DNA of 40,879 nucleotides. Origin: a virus. Shown here in pieces: positions 24,260 to 31,168 of this stretch. A program made the position numbers and the translations under genes. The stretch covers positions 1 to 40,879 of the IMG/VR virus record IMGVR_UViG_3300029985_000077. One strand, given 5' to 3'. The notes under the pieces were generated by a model. The model was given only the letters and a program-made list of their open reading frames with translations, was not told the origin of the DNA and made no database searches. Each line of letters opens with the position of its first letter. The stretch's first letter is position 1.

Positions 24260-24288
24260 CACATAACAGAAAACGCGTGAGATGTCAA
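24260..24288 (-). promoter_or_regulatory. Divergent promoter into hairpin copy 8
   Basis: Minus strand TTGACA 24288-24283, 17 nt, TATGTG 24265-24260; start about 24253, slightly inside the first dyad. Confidence 0.5.
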
Positions 24289-24357
24289 GAGAAAAACGTC
24301 GCAGAACCGCTATTTATTGGCTTGACTATTTACGGCAATCTGATATAGTTTTCGCAT

Positions 24358-24606
24358 ATGAAATTAAAACAACTCGCGCCAAATCAAACCGAAGTAACCA
24401 TTGATGGAATGGACATCCTTTTTTCTTATCAAACACCCGTTGCGGCTGTTAGTCGCGGTCTCCTAGGCGGTATTGCCTATATCACAGGGAAGAAATGGAG
24501 CCGCACGACTTCAAAACATATCAATCAATGGCTCGCCAGCAAAAAGTATTCTACACAAAAACTTGAACCGCAAATTTTCTTTGATAATCTGGCGGAAAAG
24601 GCTTGA
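24358..24606 (+). CDS. Small conserved phage protein (DUF8033-like), near-leaderless
   Basis: 82 aa. KQLAPNQTEVTIDGMDILFSYQTPVAA, KKWSRTTSKHINQWL and PQIFFDNLAEKA match a recurrent phage family (pattern K.L.PN.TE...G..ILFSY.TPVA...KKWS.TTS.HINKWL); I believe DUF8033, unchecked. Promoter TTGACT 24322-24327, 16 nt, TATAGT 24344-24349, 8 nt to ATG. TGA lies in the next TTGACA. Confidence 0.8.
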   Translation: MKLKQLAPNQTEVTIDGMDILFSYQTPVAAVSRGLLGGIAYITGKKWSRTTSKHINQWLASKKYSTQKLEPQIFFDNLAEKA

Positions 24607-24631
24607 CAACCGCCGCGCAATCTGTTAATCT
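24603..24631 (+). promoter_or_regulatory. Promoter with AGTTAAAC leader for 24695 gene
   Basis: TTGACA 24603-24608, 17 nt, TAATCT 24626-24631; AGTTAAAC box at 24642-24649 in a ~55-nt leader made almost only of A and C. Confidence 0.55.
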
Positions 24632-24694
24632 ATTCCCTGTCAGTTAAACAAAAACAAACAAAAAAAACAGTCCCAAAAAAATACAAAAACAGTT

Positions 24695-25048
24695 ATGTTC
24701 ACACTCCTCATCGCCCTCCTCATCCTCGCCATTATCGGCGCGTTCAAAACTGGTTTCATTGCCCCTACTTACAAGGTGCTTTACAACCCGATTGACTCGC
24801 GCAATTCAAACCGGCCAATTCAAACATATACCATCGTCGGCAATCCGCGCAACCGCGCTTGGAAATCAACGGCGGGCAATACGTTGTTCACCGCGCTATC
24901 CGCGCACAATCACGAAAAGTTTATCGCGTTCCGTTCTGAACGAGTTTTGAGCGTGAACTTCGCGGGCTTTACAGTCCTGACGCCCAAAGCCCGGAAATAT
25001 GTTAAGTCAACTTGGCGCAACTCCGGCCATGTTGCCGCCGCCGCGTAA
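24695..25048 (+). CDS. Membrane-anchored phage protein
   Basis: 117 aa. N-terminal hydrophobic helix (FTLLIALLILAIIGAF), then a soluble domain (TYKVLYNPIDSRNSNRPIQT ... FRSERVLSVNFAGFTVL). Domain order resembles small WYL-like or membrane-tethered phage proteins but I do not assign a family. Followed by a terminator at 25069-25100. Confidence 0.7.
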   Translation: MFTLLIALLILAIIGAFKTGFIAPTYKVLYNPIDSRNSNRPIQTYTIVGNPRNRAWKSTAGNTLFTALSAHNHEKFIAFRSERVLSVNFAGFTVLTPKARKYVKSTWRNSGHVAAAA

Positions 25049-25068
25049 TCTCCGCAGCATCTCACCTC

Positions 25069-25100
25069 ACGCCGTGCTTAACTGCGCGGCGTTTTTCTTT
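25069..25100 (+). terminator. Rho-independent terminator
   Basis: ACGCCG / CGGCGT stem around a 12-nt loop followed by TTTTTCTTTT, 20 nt after the membrane-protein stop. Confidence 0.75.
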
Positions 25101-25111
25101 TGTGGTAACAC

Positions 25112-25183
25112 TTTCATAAGTCGTTTAGTTTCAACGGGTTACGCGCCGGAGCCTATAAACCCTTTAGAATCAAAGGGTTATGA
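25112..25183. repeat. Paired intergenic hairpin repeat, copy 9
   Basis: CATAAGTCGTTTAGTTTCAACGGGTTACG and AACCCTTTAGAATCAAAGGGTT dyads joined by CGCGCCGGAGCC. The second is nearly perfect. Confidence 0.65.
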
Positions 25184-25191
25184 AGATTCCA

Positions 25192-25220
25192 TCCTTACTA
25201 TATCATAGAAGGTTTGTCAA
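25192..25220 (-). promoter_or_regulatory. Divergent promoter into hairpin copy 9
   Basis: Minus strand TTGACA 25220-25215, 17 nt, TAAGGA 25197-25192; start about 25185. Confidence 0.55.
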
Positions 25221-25286
25221 GATAATAATTGATAATTGAATGAAATAATGGTTTGACATTTAGCGCGGGTATGATATTCTATTGGA

Positions 25287-25559
25287 ATGAATGAAGCATT
25301 AGTGAAAACTCGCAAACTGACAATTGAACAGCGTTTGGGAGATTTGCGCTCTTGGCTCGTTAATCGACGCTGTGAATCAAAAGACGATGCAATTCGCGTA
25401 AAAAAAGATTTGGCGGAATACATTTTAATCACAAACTTTTCCGTGATTATCAAAGGCAAGGTTGAATATGTGGATATTAAACCGCTTGGCCTCGGCGTTT
25501 ATCGTATCAAAACCAATATGCAAAATCAAACCCGCATGATTGGTAAAAATTGTGCTTGA
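25287..25559 (+). CDS. 90-aa unknown protein, leaderless
   Basis: Helical N-terminal half (LTIEQRLGDLRSWLVNRR), beta C-terminal half (VEYVDIKPLGLGVYRIKTN). Promoter TTGACA 25253-25258, 16 nt, TATTCT 25275-25280, 6 nt to ATG. Its TGA is within the next TTGACA. Function unknown. Confidence 0.75.
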   Translation: MNEALVKTRKLTIEQRLGDLRSWLVNRRCESKDDAIRVKKDLAEYILITNFSVIIKGKVEYVDIKPLGLGVYRIKTNMQNQTRMIGKNCA

Positions 25560-25590
25560 CATTGTAGCCTGAATGTGGTAATCTTTTGAT

Positions 25591-25767
25591 ATGGAAATCA
25601 AACTCATCAACTGGCCAACATCAACCGGAAAAGTCTGGCTAGTTTGGTCTGGCAGTCACGGATACTATCCCATCGCCGAATTGCCGACAACCGATATTCA
25701 TTCTGACTTGGCGCAAAAGGCGTTGGCCGATGAAATTGCTAAAGAAAAACCATTTTCCCCGCTGTGA
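25591..25767 (+). CDS. 58-aa unknown protein, leaderless
   Basis: MEIKLINWPTSTGKVWLVWS..., Trp-rich beta start. Promoter TTGACA 25556-25561, 17 nt, TAATCT 25579-25584, 6 nt to ATG. Ends in a GTGA overlap with the next gene. Confidence 0.7.
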   Translation: MEIKLINWPTSTGKVWLVWSGSHGYYPIAELPTTDIHSDLAQKALADEIAKEKPFSPL

Positions 25768-25937
25768 AATCTCAACTCCAAGCAATCAAATCAATCCGCA
25801 AAACGTGGGGTTTTAATCCCGTCCGCGTCGTGCCGGACAAAACAAAGTTAAGCGACCGCCAAAAACAAAAGCGGCTTGCGGCTGTTGAAGCAACTCATGG
25901 AATCTGGAAAAACCTGCCGGAATCTTTCGAGGATTAA
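25764..25937 (+). CDS. 57-aa basic protein, GTG start
   Basis: GTG start overlapping the previous stop (GTGA). KSQLQAIKSIRKTWGFNPVR then LSDRQKQKRLAAVEATHGIW. Basic, helical. Translation coupled to the leaderless gene upstream. Function unknown. Confidence 0.6.
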   Translation: MKSQLQAIKSIRKTWGFNPVRVVPDKTKLSDRQKQKRLAAVEATHGIWKNLPESFED

Positions 25938-26006
25938 CATAACCCATTGATATTCAGGAACTTACAGGCTCCGGCGCGTAACCCCCTCATAATCAAGCAC
26001 TTACCC
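25938..26006. repeat. Paired intergenic hairpin repeat, copy 10
   Basis: ATAACCCATTGATATTCAGG and GTAACCCCCTCATAATCAAG dyads with GGCTCCGGCGC linker. No divergent promoter recognised. Confidence 0.5.
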
Positions 26007-26190
26007 ACGCATTACTCGCGCACTACCCGCGCGGTGATGACATTAGAAACTCTTATTACCATTATTAGGGAAAAGTTGAGCAATTATTGTGCCATATTAC
26101 GCGCATATTACGAAAGTTGCGAAAAAATTAGTCCAAAATAAGTTCAAAATTTCCTTTACATTGGCCGCGTAGTCTGATATTCTCTAGGGA

Positions 26191-26886
26191 ATGAAATTAC
26201 TATCTGTTGGAAATGACGCCAAAACTGTCAAAGGTGAAAAACTCGGTTACTTAACGGGTATTCAATACCTTGCCCCCGCAATGGCAAGCGGCGTAAATAC
26301 CTGCCCAAATGCTTCCGAAGGGTGCAAAGCGGTGTGTCTTTTTACGGCTGGTTTCGGCGGAATTTACAAGGCTGTAAATGAAGGACGTATCAATCGCACA
26401 AAACTTTTCTTCTCTAATCGCGCCGAATATGGGAAGCAATTAGTTAAAGAAATTTCCGCGCTCATTAAACGCGGTGCAAAAGCGAAAATGAAAGTCGCGT
26501 GCAGATTAAATGGGACAAGCGATTTAGCATGGGAAAGCATCAAATTTGACGGTAAAAATATCATGGAAATTTTTCCAGATATTCAATTTTACGATTACAC
26601 AAAATCATCCGCCCGCGCCTTGCGTCATGCTAACGGCGAATTGCCTGCAAATTATCATCTAACCTTTTCCCGTTCGGAATCAAATCAGGCCGATGTTGAA
26701 AAGGTTTTGGCTGCTGGCGGAAATGTCGCGGTAGTTTTCCGCGAAAGTTTGCAAGCTGAATATCTTGGAAAGCAAATTGTAAATGGCGACGAAAGTGATT
26801 TACGTTTTAACGACCCGCGCAACGTCGTCGTCGGTTTGAAACAAAAGGGCAAAGCGAAAACTGATGCAAGCGGTTTCGTCATCTGA
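26191..26886 (+). CDS. GP88/DUF7227-like phage protein
   Basis: 231 aa. MKLLSVGNDAKTVKGEKLGY, NTCPNASEGCKAVCLFTAG (three Cys) and RTKLFFSNRAEYGKQLVKEI, then CRLNGTSDLAWE, FPDIQFYDYTKSSARAL and a C-terminal FNDPRNVVVGLKQKGKAK. I recognise this as a widespread phage family (GP88-like / DUF7227), of unknown activity. The Cys cluster and TIM-barrel-like strand order suggest a metal- or nucleotide-handling enzyme, but that is inference. Promoter TTTACA 26155-26160, 17 nt, TATTCT 26178-26183, 7 nt to ATG. Confidence 0.8.
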   Translation: MKLLSVGNDAKTVKGEKLGYLTGIQYLAPAMASGVNTCPNASEGCKAVCLFTAGFGGIYKAVNEGRINRTKLFFSNRAEYGKQLVKEISALIKRGAKAKMKVACRLNGTSDLAWESIKFDGKNIMEIFPDIQFYDYTKSSARALRHANGELPANYHLTFSRSESNQADVEKVLAAGGNVAVVFRESLQAEYLGKQIVNGDESDLRFNDPRNVVVGLKQKGKAKTDASGFVI

Positions 26887-26902
26887 CCGATTAGCAAAAC
26901 TT

Positions 26903-26962
26903 ATGGAAATCTGCCTTTTTATCGCGGCGATTCTTTACTGTGTCAAGACAAAAATCAAATAA
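26903..26962 (+). CDS. Possible 19-aa membrane peptide
   Basis: Hydrophobic MEICLFIAAILYCVKTKIK preceded by an AAAACTTATG linker like those of the 17-18 kb operon, and followed 1 nt later by the next gene. Confidence 0.35.
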   Translation: MEICLFIAAILYCVKTKIK

Positions 26963-26963
26963 A

Positions 26964-27209
26964 ATGACCAAATCAAAATACATAATTTTCGAAAAAAGGG
27001 ATATTGAGATGGCGGTTGTTTTCAGTCCATTGTTGCAGCATAGTGAAGTTAAAGTTGAATACGGCATACCAGTTTCGGCTGGTTTTTGCAGCATTGGCAG
27101 GGAAGAAAATGCCGCCTATCAAACTTGGGGGAACTCCGTTTCATTAAAACTCGAATCTCGCCCGCAAGATGCGGAAATTCTCAATCGGTATCTTGAATAT
27201 GATTGCTAA
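26964..27209 (+). CDS. Small conserved phage protein (SAGFC..G, SRP.DAEIL)
   Basis: 81 aa from the ATG at 26964, which begins 1 nt after the TAA of the 19-aa peptide. YIIFEKRDIEMAVVFSPLLQH, VSAGFCSIG and SRPQDAEILNRYL match a recurrent phage family of unknown function. Confidence 0.75.
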   Translation: MTKSKYIIFEKRDIEMAVVFSPLLQHSEVKVEYGIPVSAGFCSIGREENAAYQTWGNSVSLKLESRPQDAEILNRYLEYDC

Positions 27210-27272
27210 CCCGTTGCAATTCAACGACTTCCGCGCCGGAGCGTGTAACCCTTTGATAATGAGGGAGTTATA
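27207..27272. repeat. Paired intergenic hairpin repeat, copy 11
   Basis: TAACCCGTTGCAATTCAACG and GTAACCCTTTGATAATGAGG dyads joined by CGCGCCGGAGCG. Confidence 0.5.
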
Positions 27273-27320
27273 AGAGAAGTTTTTACTTGACAATTGATAA
27301 TTTTCTGGCATACTTAACGC

Positions 27321-27554
27321 ATGAATGTAATGACTTACGATAAACCTAAAACGACCGGCAACTATTGGCTTCAAAATTACAATCCGACAACTGGTTTGCC
27401 TGATTGCAGTCCTGAAATTGTCACTGTCGTTTTCGATTACTCTTTCCGGCGTAAAAAGGTTACGCGCGTGATTGCGAAATTCTGGCAATGCAATCTTGAC
27501 GACGTGATTAACGCAAAATGGAGTGACGAAATAGTCCCGCCGAAATTTTCGTAA
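27321..27554 (+). CDS. 77-aa unknown protein, leaderless
   Basis: MNVMTYDKPKTTGNYWLQNY..., ending VINAKWSDEIVPPKFS. Resembles small phage proteins with a G-x-Y-W N-terminal segment. Promoter TTGACA 27287-27292, 16 nt, CATACT 27309-27314, 6 nt to ATG. Confidence 0.75.
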   Translation: MNVMTYDKPKTTGNYWLQNYNPTTGLPDCSPEIVTVVFDYSFRRKKVTRVIAKFWQCNLDDVINAKWSDEIVPPKFS

Positions 27555-27632
27555 CACGAATCTTGTAACCTGTTGTAATACAGCGGGTTACAGGCTCCGA
27601 CACCTAAACCCCTCATGCTCAACGACTTACAG
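27555..27632. repeat. Paired intergenic hairpin repeat, copy 12
   Basis: TTGTAACCTGTTGTAATACAGCGGGTTACAG hairpin (good stem), GCTCCGACACC linker, AAACCCCTCATGCTCAAC-type dyad. Confidence 0.6.
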
Positions 27633-27679
27633 AAGTGATGATTAGAGAACATTATGCTTGACATAAACCGGGCTAATCA

Positions 27680-27702
27680 CCTATTTAGCCCTATTTTGGA
27701 AA
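27680..27702 (+). repeat. Dispersed copy of the CTATTT iteron
   Basis: CTATTTAGCCCTATTTTGGAA matches the third iteron near 18998 closely and again lies just upstream of a leaderless promoter. Confidence 0.45.
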
Positions 27703-27745
27703 GATTTGGCTTGACATTATTTGGCGGGTATGATAGTATTTCGGC

Positions 27746-27883
27746 ATGAATGGAACAATTACGTTTTACAGTCTTGAACAACTCGCGGAGTTTCTTAAAC
27801 ACTTCACCGGCGCGACCTCGACTTTTGAAATTAAAGAAGATAATTCCCGCCGATGGATTTTGACTTTTCTTGGTGGATTTTAA
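27746..27883 (+). CDS. 45-aa unknown protein, leaderless
   Basis: MNGTITFYSLEQLAEFLKHF..., ending RRWILTFLGGF. Promoter TTGACA 27711-27716, 17 nt, TAGTAT 27734-27739, 6 nt to ATG. Confidence 0.65.
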   Translation: MNGTITFYSLEQLAEFLKHFTGATSTFEIKEDNSRRWILTFLGGF

Positions 27884-27918
27884 TTGACAACCGCTAACAA
27901 ATCTGCTATATTACTCAC

Positions 27919-28272
27919 ATGAAAATTACTATTGAAATACCCAATGAAATGGTTGAAAAAATCGTCCGTGGAATCATGGACAACTTTCCCGAAGCGAGCA
28001 ATGGAAGCTCGTTAATATGCACAAGTTTCAAGTATTCAACTTTGGGCTTTATCTTTTCCGATGGCGAAGATAATAAGGAATATCTGCTTAATAAGGATAT
28101 TCTGCTCAAAACTTTTCCCCTGATATTTACCGACAAGTGGCCGAAGGGATGCACCAAACCGCCGATTTCCGCGAATTGGGAAGAGTGGGAAGAATGGCTA
28201 GGTCAGGCTGACGCGATGGATTTTGACGCCTTTGTCCAGTTGGCAATTTTCGGCGAAGTAATTTACGGATAA
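27919..28272 (+). CDS. Phage protein (DFDAFVQLAIFGEVIYG), leaderless
   Basis: 117 aa. Starts KITIEIPNEMVEKIVRGIMD and ends ADAMDFDAFVQLAIFGEVIYG, a start and end pattern shared by conserved phage proteins of unknown function. Promoter TTGACA 27884-27889, 17 nt, TATATT 27907-27912, 6 nt to ATG. Confidence 0.78.
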   Translation: MKITIEIPNEMVEKIVRGIMDNFPEASNGSSLICTSFKYSTLGFIFSDGEDNKEYLLNKDILLKTFPLIFTDKWPKGCTKPPISANWEEWEEWLGQADAMDFDAFVQLAIFGEVIYG

Positions 28273-28310
28273 TCCTTAACAAACCTGTTTAACTCTGCTA
28301 TTCTATCAGC

Positions 28311-28496
28311 ATGAAAGTTATCGAATTTTACATCCGCGAAGTCTATGGCAAAAAACTCGGCTACATCAAAGACAAGGCCGACGCCGCACTTGTCCAACGT
28401 CTCACTGGCAAAATAACAGTGGACGCCGAAACGCGGGAAGTGATTAAAGACTTGTCCGGCGGGATGATACAATTTCAACAGGTGATGTTTGAATGA
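28311..28496 (+). CDS. 61-aa unknown protein, leaderless
   Basis: Alpha/beta, MKVIEFYIREVYGKKLGYIK.... The pattern resembles small phage proteins of unknown function. Promoter TTAACA 28276-28281, 17 nt, TATTCT 28299-28304, 6 nt to ATG. Overlaps the next gene by ATGA. Confidence 0.72.
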   Translation: MKVIEFYIREVYGKKLGYIKDKADAALVQRLTGKITVDAETREVIKDLSGGMIQFQQVMFE

Positions 28497-28831
28497 AAAA
28501 ATTACTCATAGCAACAATTCTATTCGCGGCAATCCACGTTACCGCCGCGCCGATTGATTTTGAACATCTCGCGGACTGTATCAAAGTTCACGAGAACTCT
28601 CTAAAATACCCCTACGGATGCGAATACCGCGTTAATGGCGTAATTCATGGCTGGCCTGATGCGATAGCACGGCAAAAATGTATCGCGCTTTGTAAAAAAG
28701 AGTATGCAAAATGGGACGGTAGCGGCGATTACTTTCAATTCCTGAATAAAGTATATGCCAAGGATTCCCGATGGTTTTTAGACGTGGAAAAACTTTACAA
28801 TCAGGTTCCGAAAGTTGTAAATTCCTCATAA
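28493..28831 (+). CDS. Secreted lysozyme/transglycosylase-like protein
   Basis: 112 aa. Signal peptide MKKLLIATILFAAIHVTAA (cleavage after AA). The mature part has HENSLKYPYG (candidate catalytic Glu), ARQKCIALCKKEYAKW and FLNKVYAKDSRWFLDVEKLY. This order (ENS..YPYG, AR..C...., W, F..FL...Y....W...V..LY) matches small secreted phage proteins I regard as lysozyme/SLT-like, so it may be the endolysin or a cell-wall hydrolase. Two Cys could form a disulfide. Coupled by ATGA to the gene upstream. Assignment moderate. Confidence 0.6.
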   Translation: MKKLLIATILFAAIHVTAAPIDFEHLADCIKVHENSLKYPYGCEYRVNGVIHGWPDAIARQKCIALCKKEYAKWDGSGDYFQFLNKVYAKDSRWFLDVEKLYNQVPKVVNSS

Positions 28832-28886
28832 TCAACCACTTACAGGCTCCGGCACGTAACCCCTTGATAATCAACGACTTACATCA
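28828..28886. repeat. Paired intergenic hairpin repeat, copy 13
   Basis: TCATAATCAACCACTTACAG and GTAACCCCTTGATAATCAACGACTTAC dyads with GGCTCCGGCAC linker; last copy, at the end of the plus block. Confidence 0.55.
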
Positions 28887-28903
28887 ATCCTAATTTGGGC
28901 AAC

Positions 28904-28933
28904 AAAAACCCCCGCCGAAGCAGGGGTTTATTT
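28904..28933. terminator. Bidirectional terminator between convergent blocks
   Basis: AAACCCC...GGGGTTT stem with A-run before and T-rich stretch after (ACCCCCGCCGAAGCAGGGGT). Placed where the plus block (to 28831) meets the minus block (from 28950). Confidence 0.75.
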
Positions 28934-28949
28934 GAGTTATTTGGGAGTA

Positions 28950-29399
28950 TTATTTGGAACTTTCCGGCGCGGCAAAGGCGTATTTATAACATTCGTCCTT
29001 AAAATCGTCATCGGGATTTTCAGCAGTTATCGTGCCAAACTGGTATTCCTCGGTATTCCCGCCGATTGAACGGAAACTTTCGGTAGCAATGGAATTGTAT
29101 TGCTGTTCGGCCAATTCTTGGGCGCGTTGATTAACGGTAGTGTCTCCCTTTTTTGCGGTATCAGCGAGACGAAAGACGTTACGGAAAAATAAATAACGCT
29201 TCAACTTCGCGGCGGTTGTCCAGACGGCAATCGTAGCGTCGGCCACAAAATTCGGCTTGTCATCTTCGCTGCGTGACCCCACGGCTCCAAAGTTCAGAAG
29301 GTCGAGATAATCACCATACGCCTCTTGCTCATTCGCGCCAGAAATGAAGCACAAGACGCTAGTTCCGTAATTTTGTATTGTCCAGTTTTTAATTTTCAT
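28950..29399 (-). CDS. Unknown phage protein, leaderless
   Basis: 149 aa (WTIQNYGTSVLCFISGANEQ..., C-terminus DDDFKDECYKYAFAAPESSK), helical and acidic. No family recognised. Promoter (minus) TTGACA 29433-29428, 16 nt, TATACT 29411-29406, 6 nt to ATG. Confidence 0.75.
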   Translation of the reverse strand: MKIKNWTIQNYGTSVLCFISGANEQEAYGDYLDLLNFGAVGSRSEDDKPNFVADATIAVWTTAAKLKRYLFFRNVFRLADTAKKGDTTVNQRAQELAEQQYNSIATESFRSIGGNTEEYQFGTITAENPDDDFKDECYKYAFAAPESSK

Positions 29400-29495
29400 A
29401 CGAGTAGTATAGCAGGGTTAATGAGAATGTCAAGATAAAAAGACAGGGTTGAGTGTTCTTTTAGCGGACTCGCACCGTTCGCCCCGTCCAAATTT

Positions 29496-29756
29496 TCAGC
29501 GGACGCCGTAGAAGATTTCACGCTGGCGTGACAAAGGCATTTCGTCAGACTCCGCGCAGACCTTCGGGAACTTGCTTGGCTTGCCGTTGATGGTTTTGGG
29601 TTTGTATTCGCCAGTGTGAACCGCCGCAATCCGGCGAGGAGCAAAAGCCCCATGCTCATTATTGTGGTAGCCGTGGGTTGGCACTTGTTCCGCAAAACCG
29701 TCTGCGCCCTTGCGAGTCAGCTTTGCCCGAATCTGCTTTTGGTTTTTGTTTGCCAT
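29496..29756 (-). CDS. Unknown basic protein with AGTTAAAC leader
   Basis: 86 aa, basic N-terminus (ANKNQKQIRAKLTRKGADGF), His-rich GYHNNEHGAF. Promoter (minus) TTGACT, 17 nt, TACATT, 6 nt, then AGTTAAAC and an A/C-rich leader of 29 nt. No SD. Confidence 0.7.
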   Translation of the reverse strand: MANKNQKQIRAKLTRKGADGFAEQVPTHGYHNNEHGAFAPRRIAAVHTGEYKPKTINGKPSKFPKVCAESDEMPLSRQREIFYGVR

Positions 29757-29821
29757 AATTTTTTGTGTTTGTTTGTTGTTTAACTGCCGACAATGTATCA
29801 GAGTGAGAAAGCAAAGTCAAG
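29757..29821 (-). promoter_or_regulatory. Promoter and AGTTAAAC leader of 29756 gene
   Basis: TTGACT (29821-29816), 17-nt spacer, TACATT, 6 nt, predicted start at the A of AGTTAAAC. Same box as at 23701, 24642, and upstream of 31732 and 38251. Confidence 0.6.
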
Positions 29822-29840
29822 TAAAAATAATCAAAATCAT

Positions 29841-30056
29841 TTAATCAAATCCCATGCTGCGATGTTTTGCCACATTGCGTGGATAGACACTAGCCTCGGT
29901 TGTAGTTTGTTTTCCAGTGGGTTTATATGATACCCTAACCTGTTTGTCCGAGAATGAAACGATTGTCCCGATTACAAGCCCCTTATAGACTGGTGGATTA
30001 AAGGCTACTTCGTCGCCAACAAAAAGCTCCATATTAAAAATGTCGTATTTGCTCAT
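29841..30056 (-). CDS. 71-aa KOW/SH3-like protein, leaderless
   Basis: LFVGDEVAFNPPVYKGLVIGTIVSF and KQVRVSYKP are small beta-barrel (KOW/SH3-like) features. Promoter (minus) TTGACT 30091-30086, 17 nt, TAGTAT 30068-30063, 6 nt to ATG. Possible nucleic-acid or protein binding. Confidence 0.75.
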   Translation of the reverse strand: MSKYDIFNMELFVGDEVAFNPPVYKGLVIGTIVSFSDKQVRVSYKPTGKQTTTEASVYPRNVAKHRSMGFD

Positions 30057-30098
30057 ATAAGAATACTATCAGAGAGTCCTATTAAAGTCAAGTAAAAT

Positions 30099-30266
30099 TT
30101 ACTTCTTTAATTTACTCTTCTTCTCGGCGTAAGCAATTGCTTTTTCGAGTGCGGCTTCCATAGCGGGGACACCATATTCCGGCCATTGTTCAACAGGATA
30201 TTCGCTGGTGATGACTTGGATGGCTTTGTTTAATTGAGTGCCAAGTTCGGCAATGAGTTTTTCCAT
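30099..30266 (-). CDS. 55-aa unknown protein, leaderless
   Basis: MEKLIAELGTQLNKAIQVIT..., helical, Lys-rich tail. Promoter (minus) TTGACT 30301-30296, 17 nt, TAGGAT 30078-like hexamer at 30278-30273, 6 nt to ATG. Stop lies 7 bp before the next -35. Confidence 0.68.
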   Translation of the reverse strand: MEKLIAELGTQLNKAIQVITSEYPVEQWPEYGVPAMEAALEKAIAYAEKKSKLKK

Positions 30267-30312
30267 ATTCAAATCCTATCAAATAAATCAATCAAAGTCA
30301 AGTAAATTTTCT

Positions 30313-30477
30313 TAATTCTTTACTCCATTTATCTCATGGCATCCCTCATCAATTCGATTCACCCAAAATTGAAAGCCCTTTGGAATGGTGGCGAAGTAAC
30401 GCACACGAAAGTTTTTAATTGCACGGTTTGCGCTGCTGCGATAACCGTATTGTTTGCCGAGGATGTTTTTATTCATA
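30313..30477 (-). CDS. 54-aa unknown basic protein, leaderless
   Basis: MNKNILGKQYGYRSSANRAI..., basic with aromatic residues. Promoter (minus) TTGACT 30512-30507, 17 nt, TATCTT 30489-30484, 6 nt to ATG. Confidence 0.68.
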
Positions 30478-30520
30478 AAGATAAGATACCAAACGAATCA
30501 ATTAAAGTCAAGTAAAATAA

Positions 30521-30709
30521 TCAAATCTTTTCAATTATTATGCTATCCACGTCATCAAATAGCCATCTGTCATCTCCAATGGCGCAGATTTTAATGCGGT
30601 GTCCTTCGGCTTCGTAAGTTTGCTCCCAACCGTCTTTACCTACATTGCATTCGTTAATGAAGATTGCTTTATCGTCTTGAATCAGGTTGTATGCGTGTTG
30701 TTTTGTCAT
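30521..30709 (-). CDS. 62-aa unknown acidic protein, leaderless
   Basis: MTKQHAYNLIQDDKAIFINE..., C-terminus DDRWLFDDVDSIIIEKI. Start at the ATG 30709 (6 nt after TAGGAT 30721-30716; TTGACT 30744-30739, 17-nt spacer) rather than an upstream in-frame TTG. Confidence 0.7.
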   Translation of the reverse strand: MTKQHAYNLIQDDKAIFINECNVGKDGWEQTYEAEGHRIKICAIGDDRWLFDDVDSIIIEKI

Positions 30710-30740
30710 ATTCAAATCCTACCAAACTAACCAATCAAAG

Positions 30741-30890
30741 TCAAGACTTATTTTCAGAAATGTTCACGCGTTCGGTCAGCGCAATTATCTTGTCATACGC
30801 CTCTCTGCGAAGGTTACTACCTTCCATGGGACGACCATATTTCTCGTCGTAGTCGAAAATTGCCTGAATCAGTTGGTTGATTTCGTTCAT
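30741..30890 (-). CDS. 49-aa unknown protein, leaderless
   Basis: MNEINQLIQAIFDYDEKYGR..., helical. Promoter (minus) TTGACT 30925-30920, 17 nt, TAGTCT 30902-30897, 6 nt to ATG. Its TGA is inside the next TTGACT (30744-30739). Confidence 0.65.
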   Translation of the reverse strand: MNEINQLIQAIFDYDEKYGRPMEGSNLRREAYDKIIALTERVNISENKS

Positions 30891-30933
30891 ATTTAGAGAC
30901 TACCAAATAAATCAATTAAAGTCAAGCTAAATT

Positions 30934-31137
30934 TCAATCAATCGCCTGACTATATCCGCTGCGATAGCCCTCTTCGTAGCCTTCGCCCCATCCAACGGAT
31001 TTTGCATTATCTTGAATTTCCTTTATTTGCTTGGCGAACTTCTTATTTCCGATGCAGGAGTGCAACTTGAAGTGAATCGCCCACTGGTCGGGCGTTTTGA
31101 GTATTTCGGCGGGCATAGAAAAATGATGCTTTTTCAC
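30934..31137 (-). CDS. 67-aa unknown protein
   Basis: GTG start at 31137 (ATG at 31116 possible). AIHFKLHSCIGNKKFAKQIK and a Gly/Tyr-rich C-terminus (GWGEGYEEGYRSGYSQAID). Lies 31 nt after the 187-aa gene, probably the same transcript; a TATGCT hexamer 6 nt before the GTG has no -35. Function unknown. Confidence 0.6.
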   Translation of the reverse strand: MKKHHFSMPAEILKTPDQWAIHFKLHSCIGNKKFAKQIKEIQDNAKSVGWGEGYEEGYRSGYSQAID

Positions 31138-31168
31138 CGATAAAGCATAACGGGATTACATTCTTAAA

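Noticed and set aside
19806-28886. Hairpin pairs as a CRISPR-like array or classic terminators
   Set aside because: Copies are dispersed singly between genes, diverged, without spacers, and mostly lack the T-run of rho-independent terminators.
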